Shown here piece by piece: positions 8,237-16,304 of a stretch of DNA of 44,964 nt; position 1 is the stretch's first letter; the number at the start of each line of letters is the position of its first letter. A model generated the notes under the pieces. The model was not told the DNA's origin. It did not search any database and saw only the letters and a list, made by a program, of their open reading frames with translations. The DNA is taken from contig JANQMT010000053.1 of assembly GCA_028279945.1 (NCBI GenBank), forward strand, positions 1-44,964, written 5' to 3'. Origin of the DNA: JAKSCF01 sp028279945. GTDB taxonomy: Bacteria; Bacillota; Clostridia; Peptostreptococcales; JAAYPU01. The position numbers and the translations under genes are program-made.

Positions 8237-9907
8237 ATGATCAAAACAAAATCAATTACGCAGCGGATGACGGCACTGCTTATCATTGTTTTTATGCTTT
8301 GTACGGCAATGCCTGTTTTTGCATCACAAGCCGCTGCTACCATTACGATCAGTGAAGAAAACGGCAGCGTTCCGGGAAAAATAAAAATTCAGCTGAATGA
8401 TGAATTTCCAAACGCAGCCATTGTGGAAATATCAGGTCAGGGCATTGAAACCAAAGCAGTGGTTGCGGAAGGAACCATTGAATTCTATGCTGAAGAGTAT
8501 GGTGAATATAGGGTAAAGGATACACAAGAAACGGTCAGGGATTATTTTATGGAATCCATGCGTACAACGGATATGAGTGAGGGGACCTATAAAGGCACCG
8601 GTTCTATTGAAGACCCCTATACACTGATTTCATCCTTTGCCGATGTACCCATGCAGCTTTACAAACTGCAAGCCGCATGGAAGGGATATAATTATCTGGC
8701 AGGATATCCCACCATAGACTCAAATAAAGATTATGACTACTTAAGGTCATTTGATGAAAGTCATATTGCGGCTCTTTTGGGTGAGGACAGGGATGAAAAT
8801 ACAGGGCGGCTCAGAGGCTCATTTTTTGTTGACGGCAGTCTTTGGATACATGTTACAGGTGCCAATAAAGGCCCATATTACATGAATTATCTCTTGGATC
8901 CCACAGATACATATATCACTTCCGGATATGCTTTGGATAACCATTATCTGTACGGTAATAATATTGACACTGGCGCGGAAAGAAAGGAAGCCGCATTAAA
9001 AAAGTTAAAAACGGTTCAGGATTCAACGACTTCTGCTCTGTTTTTTAGCTACAGGATGCGTGATTTCAGCGGGCCCATTGTTTTTACTATTGATGTAAGC
9101 CAATCCGGTAAATTTAATCCGGGGGATGCGGTCAGTATCCATTATCTTTTAGGTTCTTCCGACCGTAACCTTTTTCACGGCATAAAACCCCAACCGGAAG
9201 ACCTGATCATTCAGGAGCCAACTTTTAGAAAACATTATCAGGATACCGGTATGACAGCTGCGGTGGATGATGACGGATATCTTGCATTTCCCCTTTATAA
9301 TGGCGGATATTTTGAGCTTAGAAATGAAACGTCTATCCAAGAGGGGCGGGAAGTCAATGTTGTTCCAAAGGCATATAAAGCAGCAAAAATTATTGATGTG
9401 GATGACTCACATTGGGCATATGACAGTATATCTTTGCTGGCTGGTAAAAACTATATGTCCGTAGTAGGAGGACGTTTTAAGCCGGATAAGGCCATTACCA
9501 GAGGAGAATTCTTAAAAGGTTTGATTCTATCCTGCGGTATTACCATTGTATCAGGCAAAATGGAATTTGAAGATGTACCCAAGCAGAGCATGTGGAATGA
9601 TTATGTTTTTACGGCTTTTCAAGAGGGCATTACACAAGGGATTTCCGATACCGTGTTTGGTATTGATAAAGAATTAACCCGTGAAATGGCAGCGGTTCTG
9701 ATCAGCCGTTCATTAAATCTGGCGCCTGAAACCGACGATTTCACGGATGCTGCCGATATATCCTCCTGGGCGAAAGGATATCCCGGTGCTTGCAAGGCAG
9801 CAGGTTATATATCCGGATATTCGGATGGAAGCTTTGGCGCCCAGGATTTATTAACCCGTGCGGAAGCGGCGGTACTGTTTAATAAAATTTATGAGTTGAA
9901 ACAATAA
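8237..9907 (+). CDS. SLH-anchored surface protein with the novel domain
   Basis: This 556-residue exported protein has a signal peptide ending VFASQA near residue 32. Residues ~34-95 look like the C-terminal half of the novel domain (NAAIVEISGQ ... IEFYAEEYGEYRV), closely similar to a stretch in the next gene. A full long-form copy occupies ~117-363 (GTGSIEDPY, AAWKGYN, GPYYMNY, MRDFSGP, SSDRNLFHG, NGGYFEL). Three SLH repeats at ~385-556 anchor it to the cell wall. GAGGAG ends 10 bases before the ATG. Its stop TAA shares a base with an ATG of the next frame (9907), so the genes are tightly linked. In the inferred uptake model it would be a wall-exposed receptor near the binding lipoprotein. 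Confidence 0.85.
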   Translation: MIKTKSITQRMTALLIIVFMLCTAMPVFASQAAATITISEENGSVPGKIKIQLNDEFPNAAIVEISGQGIETKAVVAEGTIEFYAEEYGEYRVKDTQETVRDYFMESMRTTDMSEGTYKGTGSIEDPYTLISSFADVPMQLYKLQAAWKGYNYLAGYPTIDSNKDYDYLRSFDESHIAALLGEDRDENTGRLRGSFFVDGSLWIHVTGANKGPYYMNYLLDPTDTYITSGYALDNHYLYGNNIDTGAERKEAALKKLKTVQDSTTSALFFSYRMRDFSGPIVFTIDVSQSGKFNPGDAVSIHYLLGSSDRNLFHGIKPQPEDLIIQEPTFRKHYQDTGMTAAVDDDGYLAFPLYNGGYFELRNETSIQEGREVNVVPKAYKAAKIIDVDDSHWAYDSISLLAGKNYMSVVGGRFKPDKAITRGEFLKGLILSCGITIVSGKMEFEDVPKQSMWNDYVFTAFQEGITQGISDTVFGIDKELTREMAAVLISRSLNLAPETDDFTDAADISSWAKGYPGACKAAGYISGYSDGSFGAQDLLTRAEAAVLFNKIYELKQ

Positions 9908-9933
9908 TGTTAATGGGTAATGGAAGTGTGACA

Positions 9934-12624
9934 ATGAAAGGACTGAACAGCTCTAAGAAAAAATATATTTTGGCAATGACTTGCGCTATTTTGCTTTGTT
10001 TTTTATTATGTCCGGTTAATGTTTTGGCGGTTACCATATTTGATCCATATAACGGAACGGATGAATACAGTGTAAGCGGAACGGGCACAGCGGCAGACCC
10101 TTATGTAATTACTGTAAGCGGTACCAACAACCGTATTACCCACGTTGGTCTGGATTTGATGGAAGAAAAGACACCGGAAGCCATTTGGCGGGTGAAACAC
10201 AGTGTAGACGGTAAAATCGATTATGAACTGGGGTTTTCCACAGCCATCGGTAAGGTTGTAAAAGCGCCTCTTTCTTTGGATGTAACGGCTTGGCAGGAGG
10301 AAGAAGGGTATTTGAACCTGGAAGTGGGTGAGAAAGATTCTCTTTATATGCCTGCTACTCTGCTTTTGGATGTCAGCGGGTATGCAGGATTTGACGACGG
10401 TGTGACAGTGACGGTAACGGGAAAAACCAATCTGCGTACCAGAGTAAAAAATCAGCACATTGAATTTGCCCTTGAAAATGGAGGGGATCATCTTCTAATA
10501 GCCGAAGGGTATGAGATCCCTATCAATGAATCTGATGATGAGGTGGATAATGAGAAAGTATGGGATGACCCCAATGAAGAAGGAGAAGCCATAGCCCAGG
10601 AATATACCAATGCCGGAACTTCTGAACTGCCATTTAATGTTGACTTAAGCAGCTTACAATCCTCTATTGTAATGGGAGAAGCTTTTAATGATCTGAAAAA
10701 CAGCGGCCAGTCGCGATACTTTTTATGGAAAGATGAGAACAATACGGTGCTCTGGTCTTATTTTGCAGAAGGCAGACGGATGACAGAGGTGGATTCTGCG
10801 GCGGCATTTGACCTGGCAATTCGTACACAGAACAATGAAGGAACGGTAACGGCTGATTTTGCTCACCGTGGTGCTTTTCCGGGCAGATTAAGTGTGAGCA
10901 TGTATGTGGGTGACTATTTTACCAATGCTGCCATTGTGGATATAAGCGGAGAAGATATGGCTGCCACCGCAGTGGTAGACCGTGGATATATTATGTTCTG
11001 GATCACACAAGGGGGTTCATATACGATTTCCGACACAGGGGAAACGGTTATAAGTGCTTCTGTTCCCGATGCAAGAGCGGTGGATGAGGAGACACGTGAC
11101 AATATTTATACAAGGTTTAAGTACAGAGGAAAAGGATACGGAACGGCTGATGAGCCTTTGACGCTGCTGGGCAAGCTGGATGACTATTTTCACGCTTCTT
11201 GGAAATCCATGAATACCATTGCAGGCTATGCGGCAACTTTTACGCCTACCGAAAGCTCATATGACGGGACAAAACTGATGAAAGTCATGGTGGAATACCG
11301 CAGTCCGGTGACAGGAAAATTGATTGCATCCTTATATGTGGACGGTTCCCAGTGGCGTATGACACCGGAAAGCATGAAAGGACCTTATTATCTGGACTAC
11401 AAATTAAACCCAAATCCGGCAGTCATTGATGCTATCCTGGATTCGCATTCTCTGTATACGGGCAAATATGCCGCAAGAAAACAAGAGGCATTGGAAGCGC
11501 TGATTCATTACTCGGAAAGTGAGGATATTATACTGTTTCTTATGAGCAGAACACGTGCCTTTGCGGGGGTGATTAACTACAAGCTGGATGTAAGTCGTTA
11601 TTTTAGTCCCGGTGATTTGGTGGATATGAACTATATTTTAGGTTCCTGTAATGGGGATTTGTTTCATGGGGAAGCCCCCAATAATGCAGAGCTTCTTTTG
11701 GAAGAAGCATCCTACTCCAAATATGATCTGCAGACGGTAGTGGATGCTTCAGGATATATTTCATTTCCCCTTTATACGGGAGGCTTTTTCATGTTTTCCA
11801 AAAGCGGTGAGACAGCAGCGCAAGAAGACCGTTTCGATTTTTCCGATAAAAACGAAAAAGATGGTGCAAGCTCCGATGAAGAAAAAGCCGCAGAAGCTGC
11901 TAAAGAGGAATTGGAAACCAAAGAAGAGCTTATAGAAGAGCCGGTTAAATCCAATACCCGTACTGAAATAGGGACATTGGTACAAACAGGTGACAGCAGC
12001 TTAAACGAAATGAATTTTACTGACCAAAGCTCGGACGGAAATGTTCGTGTCAGGGGATATCTGCTGAATCCCAAGGTTTCTCTTGATGTGGCTGATGAGA
12101 CTGAAAGTCTGACGGATACGACCTTCAATCTGCCCAAAGGCAGGAAGGCTCTTGCCCAACATAATATGGCTTTAAAAAAGAAAAGTGGATTCACTTACCA
12201 CATGAATGAGGACGATTATTTGGAGGTAACCCTTTGTTTAGGAGAAGATTATTCAATTTATGATGAGGATTTGCTGTATGTGAAATATCTGGGAAGTGAC
12301 GGGCAATTGACCAACGAAGTATTTGCTTCCCACAGTGAACTGGGAGCAGACGGAAAGATGTATTTTACCTTTAGGACTACACATTTGGGGACTTTTACAG
12401 TGCTCAAGATGACTGAGGAAAATGACCTGACGGCAGCCATTGCTTTGAAGCAGGAATATACATCCGAGGCAACCACCGCATTGGCAGAGCAGTCTCTGAA
12501 TAAAGAGGATGAAAATAAAACCATGAAGATGATTTTGATTGTGACTTTTATCGTTTTATTCATTGCGGTCATTATGACGGATATCCGGCGCAGAAGAGCA
12601 AAAAGCGGGGTGGAAACACAATGA
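9934..12624 (+). CDS. Membrane-anchored surface protein with three or more copies of the novel domain
   Basis: The protein has 896 residues. The ATG at 9934 (MKGLNSSKK) is preferred over 9907 because GGAAG (9922-9926) is 7 bases upstream and it gives a normal signal peptide. Domain copies lie at ~48-190 (GTGTAADPY ... NGGDHLLI), ~227-373 (AGTSELPF ... QGGSYTI) and ~397-623 (GYGTADEPL, ASWKSMN, GPYYLDY, GSCNGDLFHG, TGGFFMF). A worn fourth copy may lie at ~700-830 (VKYLGSDG ... THLGTFTVL). A charged Glu/Lys-rich linker lies at ~635-670. A single helix at ~864-886 followed by RRRR leaves the bulk outside the cell. There is no SLH or LPXTG. Its stop overlaps the next start (ATGA). It could pass ligand from wall to membrane, which is inference. 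Confidence 0.83.
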   Translation: MKGLNSSKKKYILAMTCAILLCFLLCPVNVLAVTIFDPYNGTDEYSVSGTGTAADPYVITVSGTNNRITHVGLDLMEEKTPEAIWRVKHSVDGKIDYELGFSTAIGKVVKAPLSLDVTAWQEEEGYLNLEVGEKDSLYMPATLLLDVSGYAGFDDGVTVTVTGKTNLRTRVKNQHIEFALENGGDHLLIAEGYEIPINESDDEVDNEKVWDDPNEEGEAIAQEYTNAGTSELPFNVDLSSLQSSIVMGEAFNDLKNSGQSRYFLWKDENNTVLWSYFAEGRRMTEVDSAAAFDLAIRTQNNEGTVTADFAHRGAFPGRLSVSMYVGDYFTNAAIVDISGEDMAATAVVDRGYIMFWITQGGSYTISDTGETVISASVPDARAVDEETRDNIYTRFKYRGKGYGTADEPLTLLGKLDDYFHASWKSMNTIAGYAATFTPTESSYDGTKLMKVMVEYRSPVTGKLIASLYVDGSQWRMTPESMKGPYYLDYKLNPNPAVIDAILDSHSLYTGKYAARKQEALEALIHYSESEDIILFLMSRTRAFAGVINYKLDVSRYFSPGDLVDMNYILGSCNGDLFHGEAPNNAELLLEEASYSKYDLQTVVDASGYISFPLYTGGFFMFSKSGETAAQEDRFDFSDKNEKDGASSDEEKAAEAAKEELETKEELIEEPVKSNTRTEIGTLVQTGDSSLNEMNFTDQSSDGNVRVRGYLLNPKVSLDVADETESLTDTTFNLPKGRKALAQHNMALKKKSGFTYHMNEDDYLEVTLCLGEDYSIYDEDLLYVKYLGSDGQLTNEVFASHSELGADGKMYFTFRTTHLGTFTVLKMTEENDLTAAIALKQEYTSEATTALAEQSLNKEDENKTMKMILIVTFIVLFIAVIMTDIRRRRAKSGVETQ

Positions 12625-14297
12625 GAAATAAAATACTTGCATGTATAATGCTGAATGTATGTTTGATGGCTGTATTGGCGGTATCCGTGTATGGAACTCA
12701 AACCATTAGGGTCATTGGAGAGGTTTCGGAGCCCATAGATGGTTTGGGAACCGAGGAAAAACCTTACAGATATCTCATTGATGAGGATTCCAAGGTGGCA
12801 TGGAAGCGCCTCATCGATAATCACCAGGATGGTATAACCGAGGTGTATGAATACCGTGAAGGGCACACCGTGGACGGTGATTTGCGCTACAGCTATACCT
12901 TCCGTCCGGAAGACATTTCATCTAAAGCTTCGGGACCTTATTTTCTGGCCATTCGCATTTATGATGAGGAAGCTGTTAAAGGGCTTCCCGGATATCCGGA
13001 TGCCATGTTTTTTTCTTTTGCGACCAAACGTGATTTTCCCGGGAAAGTGGAGGTGGCCTTAAATGTGGGCGACAGGTTTTCAGACGGAACTCAGATTGAT
13101 ATTACCTACTATGGCGGTTATGATGCCACGGTGATACATGGTGCGGCACCTGTTGTAGCCAGAGATGAGATACGCCAGGCCGAATCCAATATCGTGCAAA
13201 TAGCTAAAGGTGTGATGGTTGAAAATGGCATGATTACTTTTCATGTGCGACATGGCGGTAATTATGTTCTCCATGAAGAACCGGTAGATTTCAGTGGTTT
13301 TGGTATCAGTGAAGTGATTCACCATGATGTGGATAAAGTGCTTGGAAGCATTCGCAGTGTATTTCCCACTGAAAGAATAGCTGAAACCATTGCTTCTGCC
13401 CTTGGAAAAGAAACAGCAGATACCATAACACAGGGGGATATTGACAGTATTAAAAGCCTGTATCTGTCATCCGTGAACTTGGGCAGCACAAAAGAGCTGG
13501 AACGTGTGGTTTTTCTAAGACTGGAATCCCTGACATTATCGGAAAATGAGCTGGAATCGTTAAACAGCCTTTCCATGCCGTCCCTTACGTACCTGGATGT
13601 CAGCGGTAATCGTTTAAAGTCTGTGAATGCTTTAGCAAAGCTGGATGCACTGGAGCATGTCAATTTATCCAATAATGGGCTGATATCTCTGCCGGATTTA
13701 AACGGGCTTACCAATCTGCAAACCCTTGATTTAAGTCATAATCATTTGGAGATCATTCCTGATTTGAAAAGCGGCAGTCTGCGTTATCTGGATTTAAGCT
13801 CAAATGCCGTTACATGGGTTGCAGGAGGCTTAGAGCAATGTCCCAGCCTGGAAGTTTTAGATATGACCGGGCAGGTTTTTAACACAGAATTCCAAATAGA
13901 TGTTGATGAAGGGTTTTATCTTGAACCTTCACCTCGTTTTATATCACAGTTTGGAAACGGCGGTATGGTCATTGTAACCAATTCCCATGGCAAAAAAATA
14001 TATGAAGAAGATTTTTCTGTACTGGAATCCAATGATTTTTTCCTAGACGGTGAATGGTTTGATAAAGACGGTGAATATACGGTTACGGTAACAGGTACCG
14101 TTTTACAGGAGGGTTCGGAGGAAAATCTGGGTACATATACGTATAAGGTAATGGCAGGTACCGGCAAAGCCGTGTTAAGCAACAGAAAAATCATCGCTTT
14201 TGGTATTGTCATAATAATGCTGGGACTGGGTATAGGATTAGCATTACATGCTAAAAAGCAGAAAAAAGAAATGAGGAGAAAGTATGAATCTATTTAA
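12621..14297 (+). CDS. Membrane-anchored protein with novel domain and leucine-rich repeats
   Basis: The protein has 558 residues and a signal peptide over residues 1-27. A short-form copy of the domain spans ~40-222 (LGTEEKPY, VAWKRLI, GPYFLAI, KRDFPGK, YDATVIHG, RHGGNYVL). Leucine-rich repeats of about 22 residues occupy ~274-420 (LTYLDVSGNRL, LEHVNLSNNGL, LQTLDLSHNHL, LRYLDLSSNAV). A beta-rich stretch, a single helix at ~524-542 and a basic tail follow. The pairing of a capture-type domain with LRRs recalls Bacillus cereus IlsA (NEAT-LRR-SLH, iron-regulated), though this domain does not look like NEAT. Its start overlaps the previous stop by 4 bases and its end overlaps moxR by 14 bases. 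Confidence 0.83.
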   Translation: MRNKILACIMLNVCLMAVLAVSVYGTQTIRVIGEVSEPIDGLGTEEKPYRYLIDEDSKVAWKRLIDNHQDGITEVYEYREGHTVDGDLRYSYTFRPEDISSKASGPYFLAIRIYDEEAVKGLPGYPDAMFFSFATKRDFPGKVEVALNVGDRFSDGTQIDITYYGGYDATVIHGAAPVVARDEIRQAESNIVQIAKGVMVENGMITFHVRHGGNYVLHEEPVDFSGFGISEVIHHDVDKVLGSIRSVFPTERIAETIASALGKETADTITQGDIDSIKSLYLSSVNLGSTKELERVVFLRLESLTLSENELESLNSLSMPSLTYLDVSGNRLKSVNALAKLDALEHVNLSNNGLISLPDLNGLTNLQTLDLSHNHLEIIPDLKSGSLRYLDLSSNAVTWVAGGLEQCPSLEVLDMTGQVFNTEFQIDVDEGFYLEPSPRFISQFGNGGMVIVTNSHGKKIYEEDFSVLESNDFFLDGEWFDKDGEYTVTVTGTVLQEGSEENLGTYTYKVMAGTGKAVLSNRKIIAFGIVIIMLGLGIGLALHAKKQKKEMRRKYESI

Positions 14298-15234
14298 AGC
14301 GGTTACAAATGAAGTTAAAAAAGCGATTATCGGAAAAGATGATATTATAGAACTTGTGATGATGGCCATTTTGGCAGGAGGACATATTTTAATTGAAGAT
14401 ATTCCCGGGGTGGGCAAAACGACCCTTGCTCTGGCTTTTTCCAAAGCAATGTCTTTGGAAGGCAAGAGAATGCAGTTTACACCCGATGTCATGCCGGCAG
14501 ATGTTACCGGATTTTCTGTATACAATAAAGCAAAAGAAACCTTTGAATATAAGCCCGGAGTAGCGATGTGCAACGTTTTTCTTGCGGATGAGATCAATCG
14601 TACTTCCCCTAAAACACAATCAGCGCTTTTGGAGGTTATGGAAGAGGGAAGCATCACCGTGGATGGGGTTATCCATGAGGTACCCAAACCTTTTATAGTT
14701 ATGGCAACACAAAACCCCATAGGTTCGGCTGGTACACAACCCCTTCCTGAATCTCAGATTGACCGTTTCATGATCAGGCTTACAATCGGTTATCCTGATC
14801 TGAAAGATGAAGTCAACATGCTGAGAACCCGCAAGGAGAGCAATGGTATCTCTGTTATTGAAAGTGTCATGGATCAGTCAACTCTCATTGAGCTGCAAGC
14901 TGCAGCAGAAAAAGTATTTTTGGATGAGAAGATCATGAACTATATCGTGAGACTGGTGGACCTTACCCGGAATCATCCAATGGTTCGTTTAGGTTTAAGT
15001 CCCAGGGCTACTTTGGCATTGGCGGCGATTTCACGTGCTTGTGCATTTTCTCAGGGGCGTGACTTTGTTATTCCGGAGGATGTGCAATTGATATTTTCGC
15101 CTACGGCAAATCACAGACTGATATTGGAACCCCGAGCAAAAATCAATGAAACCAGCGTATCGGATATTTTAAAAGAAATATTGCTTGAGGCTGGCGGCGT
15201 GGAAATCACCAACAGCCGGGTGGTTTGTAAGTGA
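14284..15234 (+). CDS. MoxR-family AAA+ ATPase
   Basis: This is a 316-residue cytoplasmic AAA+ ATPase of the MoxR/RavA class. It shows Walker A GVGKTT (~42-47), Walker B VFLADEINR, and the MoxR hallmarks TQNPIGSAGTQPLPESQIDRF and LGLSPRATLAL. MoxR proteins act as chaperones that mature or activate partner complexes and are usually encoded beside DUF58 and transglutaminase-like membrane proteins, exactly as here. The gene starts inside the end of the LRR protein gene with AGGAG just upstream and overlaps the DUF58 gene through GTGA. Its place between the surface receptors and the importer suggests it helps assemble or modify them. Confidence 0.93.
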   Translation: MNLFKAVTNEVKKAIIGKDDIIELVMMAILAGGHILIEDIPGVGKTTLALAFSKAMSLEGKRMQFTPDVMPADVTGFSVYNKAKETFEYKPGVAMCNVFLADEINRTSPKTQSALLEVMEEGSITVDGVIHEVPKPFIVMATQNPIGSAGTQPLPESQIDRFMIRLTIGYPDLKDEVNMLRTRKESNGISVIESVMDQSTLIELQAAAEKVFLDEKIMNYIVRLVDLTRNHPMVRLGLSPRATLALAAISRACAFSQGRDFVIPEDVQLIFSPTANHRLILEPRAKINETSVSDILKEILLEAGGVEITNSRVVCK

Positions 15235-16304
15235 AAAGTGTTAAACTGGGATACGGTATTTTGCTGTTGGTCACCATTATATTAGCAATCATCAATAATG
15301 CTTATCATATTTTCTTGCTGTTAATGGTGGCACTCCTTTTACCTGTTTTTCTTTTTCTGTATGTGTTATATTGCAGGAACTGTCTCAGTGTAAGACTGAT
15401 AGGAGAAGGGTATTCCTATAATAAAAATGAAGATATACCGTTGTCCATAGAAATCGTAAACAACGGTATACTTCCCATCATCAATGCACAAGTTTTAATA
15501 CGCTACACCAACCGGTATTTACCCTATGGCAATGATGTTAGGTTGGTGACATCTGTTTTGTCAAGCAAAACACAGCTGACAAAATTTTGCTTGAGCTCGG
15601 AACATTGTGGGGAATTACATGCGTCAATCAGCACAGTGGCCGTTTTTGATCCATTTTCTCTTTTTCAAAAGAAAGTGGATATAAGTCATTATCCATACAG
15701 TACTGAGATAAGTGTCATTGTGCTGCCTGATATATTTGAAGACGAAACAATGGCCAACCTAAGCTTGAATACTGAAATGGAGACTGAGGATGTTTATCAT
15801 TTAAATAAAAGCGGTGATGATCCTTCTGAAGTATTTGATATAAGAGAATATCACCCCGGCGACAGATTACAGCAGATTCATTGGAAGTTGAGCTTAAAGC
15901 AGGGCGACCTTATGGTGCGGGAGTTCAGCCTGCCCATTTGCAACCGCATGACTATTTTCATAGATTTTAATGTTAAAAGCTTGTCAGAAGATGTTTTATC
16001 TCTTGTAGATCATATGCTGGAGATGGCTTTGTCTTTGTCATATTATTTACAGAGTCGGTATATACAGCACACCGTCCAATGGTTTGATATGCGGCACCAG
16101 GACACAGACCATATCAATATTAACATTGAGGATGACATCTACAGTGCCATACAGCATTTGTTTTCAGTACCCCTTTATGAAGGAGCGTCCAGAGGAAAGC
16201 AATTGTATCATACGGGTTTTTTGGAAAAATCCCGGCATCATATTCTATACTTTGAACCCGGTAACATACCCAATGTACTAGATGGTGAAAGGAGCATCGT
16301 ATAA
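15231..16304 (+). CDS. DUF58 membrane-associated protein (MoxR partner)
   Basis: The protein has 357 residues and begins at a GTG that overlaps the MoxR stop. Two N-terminal helices (~5-22 and ~24-45) are followed by a soluble beta-rich part and the DUF58 signature 'FDIREYHPGDRLQQIHWKLSLKQGDLMV' region near residues 198-225. DUF58 proteins pair with MoxR ATPases; the C-terminal part resembles a von Willebrand-type fold, and their exact role is not settled. The stop TAA shares a base with the ATG of the next gene, so production is probably coupled. Confidence 0.9.
   Translation: MKSVKLGYGILLLVTIILAIINNAYHIFLLLMVALLLPVFLFLYVLYCRNCLSVRLIGEGYSYNKNEDIPLSIEIVNNGILPIINAQVLIRYTNRYLPYGNDVRLVTSVLSSKTQLTKFCLSSEHCGELHASISTVAVFDPFSLFQKKVDISHYPYSTEISVIVLPDIFEDETMANLSLNTEMETEDVYHLNKSGDDPSEVFDIREYHPGDRLQQIHWKLSLKQGDLMVREFSLPICNRMTIFIDFNVKSLSEDVLSLVDHMLEMALSLSYYLQSRYIQHTVQWFDMRHQDTDHININIEDDIYSAIQHLFSVPLYEGASRGKQLYHTGFLEKSRHHILYFEPGNIPNVLDGERSIV

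Noticed and set aside
137..14297. The repeated domain as a divergent NEAT haem-binding domain
   Set aside because: I could not find the NEAT start pattern, the S-rich helix or the YxxxY haem motif in any copy, and the copies are longer (150-260 residues). Structure comparison could still change this.
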